64,000 bases of DNA from Halalkalicoccus sp. CG83 (GCF_037081715.1 NZ_JAZDDH010000001.1:496001-560000); one strand, 5' to 3'; counted from the first letter of the stretch, positions 52,737 through 62,818 are shown. The notes: generated by a model from the letters alone, not told the origin. Numbers and translations: made by a program.

Positions 52737-54221
52737 TCACCCTCTCTCGGCGCCGGGGAGATCGAAACAGACGGCGGTCTCCTCTCCGCCGGCGGGGGCG
52801 GTGAACCGCGAGACGCCCACCGTGAGGACGAGCCCGAGCGCCATTCCGACGAGCGACGCGCCCCAGCCGCCGTAGGCCATCGGCAGCGCGGACAGGAAGA
52901 CGCTCGCGAGGTAGAACGCCTGGCTCGTGGCGATACCCGCGGTGATCCCCGCACGGGTGGTCCCCGTCCAGTAGAGCGCGACGATCACCGGCAGCGCGAG
53001 CTGGGCGAACCCGCCGAACGCGGTCGCGCCGACCTCCAGCAGCGTGCCGGGGCGCCCGAGACTGGCGAAAAAGGCGAGGACGGCGAAGACCACCACTCCG
53101 ACCCGCCCGAGGAGGTCCTCGCGGCGCTCGCTCGCCTCGGGGTCGACGAACGGCCGGTAGAGATCGCGGGTGAAGTACGCGGATCCCGAGAGCAGCATCG
53201 AGTCCGAGGAGGACATCATCGCCGCCACCGCGCCGGCGATCACGAGCGCGGCGAACCACGCCGGAGTGTACTCCGCGAGCAGGAGGGGAAGGACGTTCGC
53301 GCCCTCCGCGGCCTCGATTCCGAGCCCGCGTGCCCACGCGCCGAGCATGAACGCGGGAACGAACAGCGCGAGCACCAGTACCGGCCAGAGCGCGAACGTC
53401 CGCTTCAGAACGGTCTTCGAGCGCGCGACGAAGAAGCGCTGGTTCACCTGGGGGAACATCGCGACGCCGAAGGCGATGCTCACCGCCTGCGTGATGACGA
53501 ACGCGGGTGTGTAGTAGTCGCCGCCCAGCGCGAGGAACCCCGGCTGCGTCGCGGCGAGTTCGCGCGTGGCCGCCGCAGGGCCGCCGACGGCCAGCAGGAT
53601 CCAGGCCGTCGCGAGCCAGACCATCCCGAGCATGAACGCCCCCTGGAGCGTGTCCGTCCAGGCGACGCCGCGCATCCCCGCGAGGACGACGTAGAGGATC
53701 ATGAACAGCGTGATCAGGCCTGCGCCCGCCCAGTAGGGGACCGCGCCGTCGGTCAGAGCGGCGAGCGCGGTGCCCGCGCCCATCTGCTGGAGCATCACGT
53801 AGGGAAAGAGCCAGAAGAGGCTGATCGCGGCGACGAGCCCGCGCAACCCGGGCGAGCCGAAGCGGTCGCCGAGCATCTCGCCCAGCGTGAGGTAGCCGCG
53901 CTCGCGCCCGATCAGCCACTGCTTGTAGCCGACGAGATACCAGAGCACGGCGAACAGCACCCCGTCCATGACGCCCATGACGAGGATCCACTCCGGGCCC
54001 TCCCGGTAGGCGGTGTTGGGACCGGCGAAGAAGGTGAACGCCGAGAGCAGCGTCGCGAACGTGGTAAAGAGCAACACGACCGTCCCGAAGGTGCGGCTCG
54101 CGAGGTAGTAGTCCTCGGCGGTTCGATCCGTCAGGCGGTAGGCGGCGACGCCGATCAGCAACGCGAGGACGAGGTAGCCGACGACGATCCCCAGCTGGAG
54201 CGTGAGTCCGCTCGCGGTCAT
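52737..54221 (-). CDS. Sodium:solute symporter family transporter (second copy)
   Basis: A 494-residue SSS transporter with about 13 helices. Family marks: YYLASRTFGTVVLLFTTFAT, GMRGVAWTDTLQGAFMLGMV and the sodium-site helix AGAVAAMMSSSDSMLLSGSA followed by YFTRDLYRPF. The ATG overlaps the stop of the DUF3311 gene by 4 bp. Different in sequence from the symporter at 23002, so probably another solute. Confidence 0.93.
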   Translation of the reverse strand: MTASGLTLQLGIVVGYLVLALLIGVAAYRLTDRTAEDYYLASRTFGTVVLLFTTFATLLSAFTFFAGPNTAYREGPEWILVMGVMDGVLFAVLWYLVGYKQWLIGRERGYLTLGEMLGDRFGSPGLRGLVAAISLFWLFPYVMLQQMGAGTALAALTDGAVPYWAGAGLITLFMILYVVLAGMRGVAWTDTLQGAFMLGMVWLATAWILLAVGGPAAATRELAATQPGFLALGGDYYTPAFVITQAVSIAFGVAMFPQVNQRFFVARSKTVLKRTFALWPVLVLALFVPAFMLGAWARGLGIEAAEGANVLPLLLAEYTPAWFAALVIAGAVAAMMSSSDSMLLSGSAYFTRDLYRPFVDPEASERREDLLGRVGVVVFAVLAFFASLGRPGTLLEVGATAFGGFAQLALPVIVALYWTGTTRAGITAGIATSQAFYLASVFLSALPMAYGGWGASLVGMALGLVLTVGVSRFTAPAGGEETAVCFDLPGAERG

Positions 54222-54433
54222 TCGCCGATCCCCTCGATAGCCAGTCCCCACGCCTGCCGGGTGAACAGCCAGAAACAGAGCGAGGCGAGCGCCATCCAGC
54301 CGACGTGCCACCACAGCCAGACGGGGAGCCCGGCGACGACCGAATCGACCCCCCAGAGAAACCACGGTACGGCGAGGACGATCAGCACCAGAAAGGTGAT
54401 CCCCCAGCCGTATGCCTCGGCCCTCGAGACCAT
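54218..54433 (-). CDS. DUF3311 small membrane protein, symporter partner, 71 aa
   Basis: MVSRAEAYGWGITFLVLIVL begins a two-helix protein (second helix around VWLWWHVGWMALASLCFWLF). The 4-bp overlap (ATGA, 54218-54221) with the symporter gene shows translational coupling. DUF3311 proteins commonly precede SSS transporter genes and are thought to be small subunits. Confidence 0.85.
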   Translation of the reverse strand: MVSRAEAYGWGITFLVLIVLAVPWFLWGVDSVVAGLPVWLWWHVGWMALASLCFWLFTRQAWGLAIEGIGE

Positions 54434-54529
54434 TACTAGCCCTATTCGCGACGGCCGATAAGTAACACCGCCATCCACTCGTCCGGTTTCGAAGGGCGTC
54501 GTCACCGGGTCCGAGAACGACGCCGGACG

Positions 54530-55036
54530 TCAGTCAGACTCGCCGCGATCGAGGTACTCCCCCTGCACCTCGACGACCTCCGTCGAGTCCTCGCAGGCGG
54601 CGTAGCGCCGGAGCGGCTCGTCGTTGAGTTCGAGGAAGGTGTGGCCCCAGCGGAACTTCGAGAGGATCTCCTCGGCGAGCGCGCGCTCGCCGAGGACGAT
54701 CAGTCCGGCGGCGAGCGCCTCGACCGTCGTGAGCTCGAACGGTCGGCCGTAGTTGATCGGGTTGGCGGCGACGAGGAAGGGCAACGCGCGATGCTTCCCG
54801 GCCATCGAGAACAGCGACTCCTCCGCCGTCTCCCACGAGCAGTCGAGCGCCACGAGTCGGTCGGTCTCCTCGCGATCGGCCGGCGAGAGCGCCCGCTCGG
54901 CGTGAGGGTTGAGCACGATTCCGTAGGGCGTCGCCCGATCGCTTCGATGGAGTTCCGCGAGATCGAAGCGCGCGAGCTTTCTCGCCGTACACTTCTCGGG
55001 GTCGTCGTCGCCCTCGTAACGGACGTGAAGCTGCAC
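54530..55036 (-). CDS. tsr3: rRNA aminocarboxypropyltransferase Tsr3 (DUF367)
   Basis: A 168-residue SAM-dependent enzyme that adds an aminocarboxypropyl group to small-subunit rRNA (m1acp3Psi site in eukaryotes; archaeal homologues exist). GTG at 55036 starts [20 protein letters not shown], the usual DUF367 start. Blocks: [54 protein letters not shown] (SAM site) and [17 protein letters not shown]. Stands alone. Confidence 0.92.
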   Translation of the reverse strand: MQLHVRYEGDDDPEKCTARKLARFDLAELHRSDRATPYGIVLNPHAERALSPADREETDRLVALDCSWETAEESLFSMAGKHRALPFLVAANPINYGRPFELTTVEALAAGLIVLGERALAEEILSKFRWGHTFLELNDEPLRRYAACEDSTEVVEVQGEYLDRGESD

Positions 55037-55134
55037 CGCTCGTCGAGAGGGTCCCGCCGGACAAAAGCCCCCCGCCGGCGCGTTCCGCGGGAGCGTGACG
55101 ATACCCTCTTGGCCCGACCGTCCCTGGATCCGGC

Positions 55135-55467
55135 ATGAACGGCGTCGATGCGGCCCGCGCGTACTACCGCGCGCTCGACTCCCACGCGTACGACGACCTC
55201 GCCGCGCTGCTCGCATCCGACTTCACCCACTACCGGCCGGACCGGACGCTCGAGGGCCGCGAGCGTTTCGTCCGGTTCATGCGCGAGGAGCGTCCGATGA
55301 CCGACACCACCCACGAGCTGTGCTCGCTCTACCGGGCGATCGAGGGCGACGGGGTCGCGGCTCAGGGTCGGCTGCTCGACGCCGACGGCGAGGCGCTGTT
55401 CGGCTTTCTCGACGTCCACGGGTTCGCGGACGGGGCGATCGTCTCGATCCACACCTACACGCGGTAG
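55135..55467 (+). CDS. NTF2-like/SnoaL-like protein
   Basis: A 110-residue single-domain protein: start [20 protein letters not shown], then [20 protein letters not shown], typical of the NTF2-like fold that binds small ligands or acts as a simple enzyme. No partner is clear. Divergent from tsr3 across 98 bp, with CTCTTGG as a weak promoter hint. Confidence 0.82.
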   Translation: MNGVDAARAYYRALDSHAYDDLAALLASDFTHYRPDRTLEGRERFVRFMREERPMTDTTHELCSLYRAIEGDGVAAQGRLLDADGEALFGFLDVHGFADGAIVSIHTYTR

Positions 55468-55549
55468 TCGACGGGTCCAGGAGGAGGAGGCCAACTATTC
55501 GGAGACGCGCCTCCCGAGCCCTCTCCGGGACGACCGTGCCGGACGCCCC

Positions 55550-56014
55550 TCAGGGGTCGAGTGCGTCCAGGACCGGCGCGTTCCGACAGCGTTCCTCGTC
55601 GGCCGGTCCCGCCGGGCCGAACGGCTCGACCGTCTCCGCCTCCGTGACGACGAGGAACGCGTCCCGCGTCTCGTGGCCGTTCGACACGAGCGGGAGGTCG
55701 AACGCCTCGCCGGTTCGCTCGAGCCGGGCGAGCACCGCGTACGCTCCGGCCGGCTCATCGAGCAGACAGCCGATCCGATCGCCGGGGATCACGTCCCCGT
55801 CTCGCGCACGGAGGTCGTGTCGGGTCCAGCTCACCGTCTCCCCGTCGCGGCGAAGCAGTAGGTCCACGGTCTGATCACGATCGCTCCGGTTCGAGACGGT
55901 GACGAGCCCGAGCCGGATCTCCTCGTAGTCCCCGCGTCCAAGCGACGAGAGACAGCCGGCCGAGCCCGTCGCGGTCGCCGCACAAACCGCCGAGAGGAGG
56001 TCTCTGCGGTTCAT
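55550..56014 (-). CDS. Tat-exported lipoprotein, hypothetical
   Basis: The ATG at 56014 gives MNRRDLLSAVCAATATGSAG followed by C, a Tat signal with lipobox (SAGC). The 154-residue product is anchored to the membrane outside face. The remainder looks like a beta-sandwich (IRLGLVTVSNRSDRDQTVDL). Function unknown. 56015-56204 shows no gene. Confidence 0.78.
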   Translation of the reverse strand: MNRRDLLSAVCAATATGSAGCLSSLGRGDYEEIRLGLVTVSNRSDRDQTVDLLLRRDGETVSWTRHDLRARDGDVIPGDRIGCLLDEPAGAYAVLARLERTGEAFDLPLVSNGHETRDAFLVVTEAETVEPFGPAGPADEERCRNAPVLDALDP

Positions 56015-56204
56015 TCCTTCACCCTCGGAACGGGACGTAATGGGTCTTCCCGTCGCCACGGTCGACCGTGACCGGACGAGGCTCGGGACGGCCGGGTGCC
56101 CGGAACGTCGGCCGACGTCGGCAGCCCCGACGGCCACGGGCCCACGAGGGGATCGGGACGACACGCCCGCCGTTCGCGTGCGATGGGAACCACCGGAAGG
56201 GCGC

Positions 56205-57344
56205 TCAACGCGCGCGCCACATCGCCCCGATGGTGAGGGCCGCCCCCACGATGAGGGCGACCGGGACGAGCATCGCGGTCCCGATCCCGTATCGCCCCGT
56301 GATCACGCCCATCGCCGTCGGCACGGCCGCCATGCCCACGTAGGTCGCGCTCGTGGAGATCGCGTTGACCGGGCCGCTGTACTCGCTCGCGGCCTCGGCG
56401 CCGACCGCCGAGAGCAGGGGGAACTGCCCCGACATGCAGAGCCCGAGGCCGAACACCGCCACGAGCATCGCGTACCCCTCGGTCGCGACCAGCGCGACGT
56501 ACATCGCCGGGATCGCGGGGACCGCGAGCGCCAGCGAGAGGGACGCGTAGCCGACCCGTTCGGCCAGTACGGTGTAGATCACCCGGCCGGGGACGTACGC
56601 GAGCAGGTACGCCGACAGCGCGAGCGGCGCGAGCGCCGCCGGCAACGACGTGTCGGCGTAGTAGGGGAGCCAGGTGAAGATCGCGCCCTCGATCCCGCCG
56701 ATCAGCAGCAACGCGCCGGCCATCCCGAGAACGACGGGGTCCCGAGCCAGGCCGGCGGCCCCCTCCAACGAGATCGGGCGTTCCTCCTCCATGCGTTCGG
56801 GCAGCGAGAGCCCCCGCATCGAGAGCGCCACCGGCAGGAACCCGAGCCCGAGCAGCACGAAGACCGCTCGCCAGTCGGCGACGCTGATCACGAGCGCCGC
56901 GAACGCCGGGCCCGAGACCGCGCCGATCGCCCAGGCCAGCCCGTGAAGGGTGAACATCCGGCCCCGGCGATCGGGGTAGAGGTGGCTCAACAGCGCGCGA
57001 TCGAGCGCGCGGACCCCGCCGAGTGAGACCCCGTGGAGCACCAGCGCGCCCAGAAACAGCGGGTAGACCGGCGCGGCGCTCATGACCAGGAGCAGCCCCC
57101 CCGCCCCGACGACGCCGACGAGAAGCGTTCTATGCACCTGGATCCGGCCGGCGGCGAGCCCGACGACGAGGACCGTGAGGAAGAATCCGGCCGTGCCCGC
57201 TGGGGCGACGAGTCCGAGCAGCCCCGGCGACACCGAGAACGCCGTCTCGAATCGGGGGAGGAGCGCTCCCCGGATCTGGAGGCTGGCGGCGTCGAGCGCA
57301 ACGAAGGCGAAGATCGCGACCGTCCAGCGAGTTCTCGCCTCCAT
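56205..57344 (-). CDS. Major facilitator superfamily transporter
   Basis: A 379-residue MFS protein with 12 helices. Start MEARTRWTVAIFAFVALDAA at ATG 57344. Motif-A-like loop RALDRALLSHLYPDRRGRMF between helices, and GRVIYTVLAERVGYASL in the second half. Drug or metabolite export is common in the family, but the solute is open. Confidence 0.9.
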   Translation of the reverse strand: MEARTRWTVAIFAFVALDAASLQIRGALLPRFETAFSVSPGLLGLVAPAGTAGFFLTVLVVGLAAGRIQVHRTLLVGVVGAGGLLLVMSAAPVYPLFLGALVLHGVSLGGVRALDRALLSHLYPDRRGRMFTLHGLAWAIGAVSGPAFAALVISVADWRAVFVLLGLGFLPVALSMRGLSLPERMEEERPISLEGAAGLARDPVVLGMAGALLLIGGIEGAIFTWLPYYADTSLPAALAPLALSAYLLAYVPGRVIYTVLAERVGYASLSLALAVPAIPAMYVALVATEGYAMLVAVFGLGLCMSGQFPLLSAVGAEAASEYSGPVNAISTSATYVGMAAVPTAMGVITGRYGIGTAMLVPVALIVGAALTIGAMWRAR

Positions 57345-57435
57345 CGGGACGACCGGTTTCGCTCGCGGTGCCAAATACGTGGGGTATCGCGTCGGCTCTG
57401 TCGTTGCCCCAAGCGCGCCTCACCCCGGCGGTCGA

Positions 57436-58794
57436 TCAGTCGCGCTCGCCGGCGCCCATCGCGCTCTCGCCGACGGGGTCGTGACCCTCGATGCGCTCCT
57501 GGCCGTCCATGTACGGACGCAACGGCTCCGGAACGGTGACGGTGCCGTCGTCGTTCTGGTAATACTCGAGGATCGCCACCATCACCCGCGGGAGCGCGAG
57601 CCCCGAGGCGTTGAGCGTGTGGAGGTACTCCGCGGACTCGTGGTGCTCGGGTCGGTAGCGAAGCCCCGCCCGCCGTGCCTGGAACTCCTCGAAGTTCGAC
57701 GCCGAGGAGACCTCGAGCCACCGGCCGCCCTCCTCGGGGCCGTCGTCCATGTCGTCGGCGGGCGCCCACACCTCGAGGTCGTACTTCCGCGCCTGTGTGA
57801 AGCCCATGTCGCCGGTACACATCTCCAGCACCCGGTAGGGAAGACCGAGCCGTTCGAGCACCTCCGCGGCCTCGTCGACGAGTTCGTCGAGTCGCTCGTC
57901 GCTCTCGTCGGGCTCGACGAAGTTGACGAGTTCGACCTTGTTGAACTGGTGGACCCGGACGATCCCCCTCGTTTGGGTGCCGTGCTCGCCCGCTTCGCGC
58001 CGGAAGTTCGGCGAGAACGCCTGGTGTTTGAGCGGGAGGTCCTCCCGTAGAAGGATCTCGTCGCGGTACATGTTCGTCACCGAGACCTCCGCGGTCGGAC
58101 AGAGCCAGAGGTCCTCGCCCTCGACCTGGTAGGCGTCCTCCGCGAACTTCGGGAGCTGGCCGGTGCCGGTCATCGAGTCGCTGTTCACCGGAACGGGCGG
58201 GAGCACGTCGAGGTAGCCCTGTTCGCGATGCACCGAGAGCATGAACTGCACCAGCGCGTGTTCGAGGCGAGCGCCGTCGCCCTTCAGGAAGTAGAAGCCG
58301 CTGCCGGTGGTCTTCGTCGCACGCTTCTCGTCGATGATCTCGAGGCGCTCGCCCAGCTCGTAGTGGGGAACGAGCTCTGTGGGGAGGTCGTGCTCGCGGT
58401 CGAACCCCTCGCGGCGCACCTCGACGTTGTCGGACTCGTCCTCGCCGACGGGGACGTCCTCCTGGGGAACGTTCGGGAGTTCGAGCAGTCGCTCCTCGAG
58501 TTCCGACTCGAGGTCGTCGGCACGGGACTCGACGCGCTCGAGTTCGGCCTTGAGCTCGCTCGAGCGTTCGATCGCCTCCTCGGCGGCCTCGTCGTCGCCC
58601 TCGCGCTTGAGCTCGCCGATCTTCTGGCTGGTCTGGTTTCGCTCGTGGCGGAGCTCGTCGCCCTTCGCCTTGAGCTCGCGCCACTCCTCGTCGATGGCGA
58701 GCACCTCGTCGAGATCGACGTCCTCGACGCCCTTGACGTCGAGCGCCCATCGAACGCGGTCGGGGTCCTCGCGAAGAATCGTCCGGTCGAGCAT
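57436..58794 (-). CDS. serS: Seryl-tRNA synthetase
   Basis: A 452-residue class II synthetase of the common type. It begins MLDRTILREDPDRVRWALDV; residues about 30-105 form the long coiled-coil tRNA arm. Class II motifs: motif 2 HQAFSPNFRREAGEHGTQTR and motif 3 LNASGLALPRVMVAILEYYQ. LCPTAEVSVTNMYRDE is the serine-site TxE block. ATG 58794 fits the family start. Confidence 0.97.
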   Translation of the reverse strand: MLDRTILREDPDRVRWALDVKGVEDVDLDEVLAIDEEWRELKAKGDELRHERNQTSQKIGELKREGDDEAAEEAIERSSELKAELERVESRADDLESELEERLLELPNVPQEDVPVGEDESDNVEVRREGFDREHDLPTELVPHYELGERLEIIDEKRATKTTGSGFYFLKGDGARLEHALVQFMLSVHREQGYLDVLPPVPVNSDSMTGTGQLPKFAEDAYQVEGEDLWLCPTAEVSVTNMYRDEILLREDLPLKHQAFSPNFRREAGEHGTQTRGIVRVHQFNKVELVNFVEPDESDERLDELVDEAAEVLERLGLPYRVLEMCTGDMGFTQARKYDLEVWAPADDMDDGPEEGGRWLEVSSASNFEEFQARRAGLRYRPEHHESAEYLHTLNASGLALPRVMVAILEYYQNDDGTVTVPEPLRPYMDGQERIEGHDPVGESAMGAGERD

Positions 58795-58925
58795 TCCTGC
58801 CGGCGGGTTTCCCCCGCGGGGAAAAAACCGTGTCGGCCTCCGATTTCGGAACACGCCGTTCGCGGACCACCCGTGGACCGTGCAAGCGTACGACGTTATG
58901 TGGGTTCGTATCGACGGTCCGCTGT

Positions 58926-59354
58926 ATGGTCGACATCCGTACGTTCCCACGCGGCGAGGTCGTGGCGGCCGAACGCGATACGACGGCCGCTGATCTCGCC
59001 TCGCGCATGGCCGAGGAAGGCGTCGGAAGCATCGTCATCACCGAGGACGACCAACCGATCGGCATCGTCACCGACCGCGACCTGACGGTCGAGGTGCTGG
59101 CCGGCGGCGAGGACCCCACGTCGGTCACCGCCGAGGACGTCATGACCGAGGACCCCGTCACCGCGGACCTCGAAGCCGGCATCTTCGAGGTGCTCTCGCG
59201 GATGGAGGAGGCGGCGGTTCGCCGGGTCCCCGCCGTCGACGACGACGGGAAGGTCGTCGGCATCGTCTCGTTCGACGACTTCGTCGCGCTGTTCGGCCGC
59301 GAACTCGAGAAGCTCGGAAACATCGCCGAGGCCGAGTCGCCGGCCTACGAGTAG
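58926..59354 (+). CDS. CBS-domain protein (tandem CBS)
   Basis: A 142-residue protein made of two CBS domains, starting MVDIRTFPRGEVVAAERDTT. GIVTDRDLTVEVLAGGEDP and VTAEDVMTEDPVTADLEAGI mark the join, and VVGIVSFDDFVALFGRELEK the second domain. Such pairs bind adenosine nucleotides and regulate other proteins. No attached effector domain. Divergent from serS. Confidence 0.9.
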   Translation: MVDIRTFPRGEVVAAERDTTAADLASRMAEEGVGSIVITEDDQPIGIVTDRDLTVEVLAGGEDPTSVTAEDVMTEDPVTADLEAGIFEVLSRMEEAAVRRVPAVDDDGKVVGIVSFDDFVALFGRELEKLGNIAEAESPAYE

Positions 59355-59404
59355 CCGCCGCCGGATGACGAACCGTTTTTAGCCCTCGGCGTGGCCCTAC
59401 GCGT

Positions 59405-60316
59405 ATGGCAATCGGTGACTGGTACCCCGTCGACACCGCCCAGGGCGACTACTACTACCTCGACACCGGGATGTACGACACCGAGCGCTACGGCGCGGTC
59501 TACGTCCTCGACGCCGAGCGGCCCGCGATCCTCGATACGGGGATCGGGACGAACTACGAGTTCGTCCTCGAGGCGCTCGAGGGGATCGGCATCGATCCCG
59601 AGGAGGTGGGGGTCATCGCGCCCACCCACGTCCACCTCGACCACGCCGGCGGCGCGGGCTACCTCGCCGAGGCCTGTCCGAACGCCGCCGTCCACGTCCA
59701 CCGGATCGGCGCGCCCCACCTCGTCGATCCCTCCCGGCTCGTCGAGGGCACGAAACGGGCCGTCGAGGACCAGTGGGAGTACTACGCCGAACCTCGGCCG
59801 ATCGACGAGGAGCGGATCGTCGCTCTCGAGGACGGCGACACGATCGACCTGGGCGACCGGACGCTCGAGGTGCATCACGCTCCCGGCCACGCTCCCCATC
59901 AGGTGGTCTACTACGACCCCGACGCCGACGTCCTCACCGCTGGCGACGCCGCGGGCATCTGGGTGCCCGACCTCGAGGAGGTTCGCCAGACCTCGCCGCC
60001 GTCGAACTTCGACCTGGAGCAGTGTCTCGAGGACGTCGACGCGATCCGGGAGATCGACCCCGAGACGGTCCTGTTCGGCCACTTCGGTCCCGTCACCGCG
60101 AGCGACGACCTGCTCGTCGAGTACAAGGACGTGCTCGCCGACTGGGTCGACGCCGTCGAGACCAAGCGCGCCGAACTCGAGGACGACGAGGCCGTCATCG
60201 AGCACTTCGAGGACGAGACCGAGATGGCGGAGGTCTGGAGCGAGCGTAAGGCCCGCGCAGAGGAGCGCCTGAACGTCCGCGGCGTGCTCGCCTACCTCGA
60301 CGAACGCGAGGAGTGA
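59405..60316 (+). CDS. MBL-fold metallohydrolase, 303 aa
   Basis: Metallo-beta-lactamase-fold protein. MAIGDWYPVDTAQGDYYYLD start; zinc motif IAPTHVHLDHAGGAGYLAEA; later ligands in HHAPGHAPHQVVYYDPDADV and LTAGDAAGIWVPDLEE, and last His in VLFGHFGPVTASDD. TTTTTA at 59376-59381 is a TATA element 24 bp before the ATG. Substrate unknown; the following acyl-CoA ligase gene lies 91 bp downstream. Confidence 0.9.
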   Translation: MAIGDWYPVDTAQGDYYYLDTGMYDTERYGAVYVLDAERPAILDTGIGTNYEFVLEALEGIGIDPEEVGVIAPTHVHLDHAGGAGYLAEACPNAAVHVHRIGAPHLVDPSRLVEGTKRAVEDQWEYYAEPRPIDEERIVALEDGDTIDLGDRTLEVHHAPGHAPHQVVYYDPDADVLTAGDAAGIWVPDLEEVRQTSPPSNFDLEQCLEDVDAIREIDPETVLFGHFGPVTASDDLLVEYKDVLADWVDAVETKRAELEDDEAVIEHFEDETEMAEVWSERKARAEERLNVRGVLAYLDEREE

Positions 60317-60407
60317 TGACGCCGCCCTCTGGCCGTACGGCGACCCTCACGGTCGATGAGTCGGATTGACGGCAGTCTTTTTATTCGATCGCGGACACGT
60401 GGGGATC

Positions 60408-62429
60408 ATGCACTGGCGCCAGGCCGAGCGCGAGTACACCGACGAGGTGATCGGGGAGTCGACGCTGGCGCGGATGTTCGAGGAGGGCGTCGCGCGAAAC
60501 GGGGATCGGACCGCCCAGCGCTACAAGGGTGGCGTCCACGATCGGTCGCTGGCCGACGCGGCGCTCGTCGAGGCGCCCGACGACGAGTTCGCGACGCTCA
60601 CCTACGACGAGACGGCCGACGTCGTTCGCAGCCTCGCGGCCGGCTTTCGCGCGCTCGGCGTCGAGCGCGGCGACCGGGTCGCGATCTTCGCGAACACGCG
60701 CATGGAGTGGGCCCAGGCCGACTTCGCGCTGTTGGCTGCGGGCGCGGTCGTCACCACGATCTACGCCGGTTCCTCACCCCGACAGGTCGAGTACCTCCTC
60801 TCCGATCCCGGCGCGACCGGCGTCGTCGTCGAGGACGAGCAGCGACTCGAGCGGGTGCTCTCGGCTCTCGGGAGCGATGACGGGGAGGTGCTCGACCTCG
60901 AGTTCGTCGTCGTCATGGACCGGATCGAGGGCGAGCCCGGGTGCGACGAGCCCGAGGTCGAGGGTCTCGAGGTCCTGACGCTCGGCGACCTCTACGACCG
61001 CGGGGCCGAGGCGTTCGACCGCGAGGCCTACGAGGGCTGGATCGACGCGACCGAACCCGACGACCTGGCGACGCTGATCTACACCTCGGGCACGACGGGC
61101 CGGCCGAAGGGCGTCGAACTCACCCACCGTAACCTCCGCTCGAACGTCAACCAGGTCCGCCGGCGCTTCGCCCCCCGACCCGACCGCGAGGGCGGCGCGA
61201 TCGACGTCGACACCCGTACCGTCTCCTTTCTGCCGCTGGCACACGTCTTCGAGCGCCTCGCGGGCCACTACCTGATGTTCGCGAGCGGGGCGAGCGTCGC
61301 CTACGCGGAGAGTCCCGACACGCTCCGCGACGACTTCCAGAGCGTTCGCCCGACGACGGGGACGAGCGTCCCGCGGGTCTACGAGAGGATCTACGACGCG
61401 ATCCGTTCGCAGGCCGCCGAGTCGGACGTCAAACGGCGAATCTTCGAGTGGGCGACCGACGTCGGACGCGAGTATCACGAGACGCCCTCGCCGGGAATCG
61501 GCCTCCGGGCGAGGCGGAGGCTCGCGGACCGGCTGGTCTTCGAGAACGTCAGGGAGGCGCTCGGCGGCGAGATCGACTTTCTCATCAGCGGCGGCGGCAG
61601 CCTCTCGCCCGAACTCTGCTCGCTGTATCACGGGATGGGGCTGCCGATCCTCGAGGGCTACGGCCTCACTGAAACGTCGCCGGTGATCTCGGTCAACCCG
61701 CCCGAGGCGCCCGAGATCGGCACGATCGGCCCGCCGGTGGTCGACTGCGAGGTCGCACTCGACGGCTCGGTCGTCGGCGAGCGCCAGCACCGCGAGGCCG
61801 ACGGCGAGGTGGGCGAGCTACTGGTTCGGGGACCGAACGTCACACGGGGCTACTGGAACGACGAGAAAGCCACGGAAGCGGCGTTCACCGAGGACGTCCC
61901 CACGAACGATGCGAGCGGGGCGCCGGAGGACGGGTCCGAGAGGTGGTTTCGCACCGGTGACGTGGTCGAGCTCCGGGCGGACGACTACGTCGCCTTCCAC
62001 GAACGTGCGAAGCAGATCCTCGTCCTCTCGACGGGCAAGAACGTCGCGCCCGGGCCGCTCGAGGACGCGTTCGCCGCGAGCGACGTCGTCGAGCAGTGTC
62101 TGGTGATGGGCGACGGTCGGAAGTTCGTCTCGGCGCTGATCGTCCCCAACGTCGAGGGTCTCCGCGAGTGGGCCGCGAGCGAGGGGATCGACCTGCCCGA
62201 GGACGACCGCGACCTCCGTCGGGATGACCAGGTCCGAGAGCGGATCGAGGAGGAGGTCGACCGGGTCAACGAGCGCTTCGGGTCCCACGAGCGGATCAAG
62301 CAGTTCCGTCTCGTCTCCGAGGAGTTCACCGAGGAGAACGGCATGCTCACGCCGACGATGAAGAAGAAACGCCGCAACATCCTCGATCGATTCGCCGACG
62401 AGATCGAGTCGACCTATCAGAAAGAGTAG
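60408..62429 (+). CDS. Long-chain fatty-acid CoA ligase (AMP-forming)
   Basis: A 673-residue adenylate-forming enzyme. ATG 60408 begins MHWRQAEREYTDEVIGESTL; TCTTTTTATT at 60376-60385 is the TATA element 23 bp upstream. P-loop-like motif LIYTSGTTGRPKGVELTHRN; GYGLTETSPVISVNPP; RGPNVTRGYWNDEKATEAAF; RWFRTGDVVELRADDYVAFH; FTEENGMLTPTMKKKRRNIL carries the C-terminal catalytic Lys region. Length suits the FadD15/long-chain type. Activates fatty acids for breakdown or lipid use. Confidence 0.93.
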   Translation: MHWRQAEREYTDEVIGESTLARMFEEGVARNGDRTAQRYKGGVHDRSLADAALVEAPDDEFATLTYDETADVVRSLAAGFRALGVERGDRVAIFANTRMEWAQADFALLAAGAVVTTIYAGSSPRQVEYLLSDPGATGVVVEDEQRLERVLSALGSDDGEVLDLEFVVVMDRIEGEPGCDEPEVEGLEVLTLGDLYDRGAEAFDREAYEGWIDATEPDDLATLIYTSGTTGRPKGVELTHRNLRSNVNQVRRRFAPRPDREGGAIDVDTRTVSFLPLAHVFERLAGHYLMFASGASVAYAESPDTLRDDFQSVRPTTGTSVPRVYERIYDAIRSQAAESDVKRRIFEWATDVGREYHETPSPGIGLRARRRLADRLVFENVREALGGEIDFLISGGGSLSPELCSLYHGMGLPILEGYGLTETSPVISVNPPEAPEIGTIGPPVVDCEVALDGSVVGERQHREADGEVGELLVRGPNVTRGYWNDEKATEAAFTEDVPTNDASGAPEDGSERWFRTGDVVELRADDYVAFHERAKQILVLSTGKNVAPGPLEDAFAASDVVEQCLVMGDGRKFVSALIVPNVEGLREWAASEGIDLPEDDRDLRRDDQVRERIEEEVDRVNERFGSHERIKQFRLVSEEFTEENGMLTPTMKKKRRNILDRFADEIESTYQKE

Positions 62430-62559
62430 GTGTGTTCAGTGACTCACCGTCGGCGTTCTTGCCGAACGGCACGACAACTCCACGGGCGACTTCCGGAGCA
62501 CGACCCGTTTCCGTCCTGCGCCCTCGACGGTCGTATCGGAGAGGACGACCGTTGCCCCG

Positions 62560-62790
62560 TACCGGCCTGGCGGGCGTTTCTCGGTGCTCTGATCGCTTCT
62601 CGCCGAGGACCTCCCGAACCGGTGTCTGATTCGCGCTGGTGGGACGCGACGGCGAGAACCGGGTTCCCGACGCCGACGACACGCCCCAGTACGGCGACCA
62701 CGTCACCTTCCTCGGCCAGATCGAGGCGGTCCGGGAGGCCGTCAGTTGGCTTCACCCCTCCCCCCGACTGACTCCTCATCACTCCGATCG
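62560..62790 (+). pseudogene. Relic of a TrkA C-terminal (RCK_C) domain with frameshift and stop
   Basis: Two frames join to give an RCK_C-like sequence. In one, SLLAEDLPNRCLIRA (62593-62637); in the next, VGRDGENRVPDADDTPQYGD, continuing HVTFLGQIEAVREAVSWLHP from 62639. One extra G separates them. TGA at 62590-62592 interrupts the first frame upstream. The domain normally sits at the end of potassium channels, Trk regulators or cation/amino-acid transporters, so this is the tail of a lost transport gene. The whole 62430-62914 stretch holds no intact gene. Confidence 0.5.
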
Positions 62791-62818
62791 ACTTCCCTCA
62801 CCGGAGGGTACTGTCAAC

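Noticed and set aside
57080-59323. 747-codon minus-strand frame across the MFS, serS and CBS genes
   Set aside because: Runs through three well-supported genes and shows only R/G/P-rich shadow sequence.
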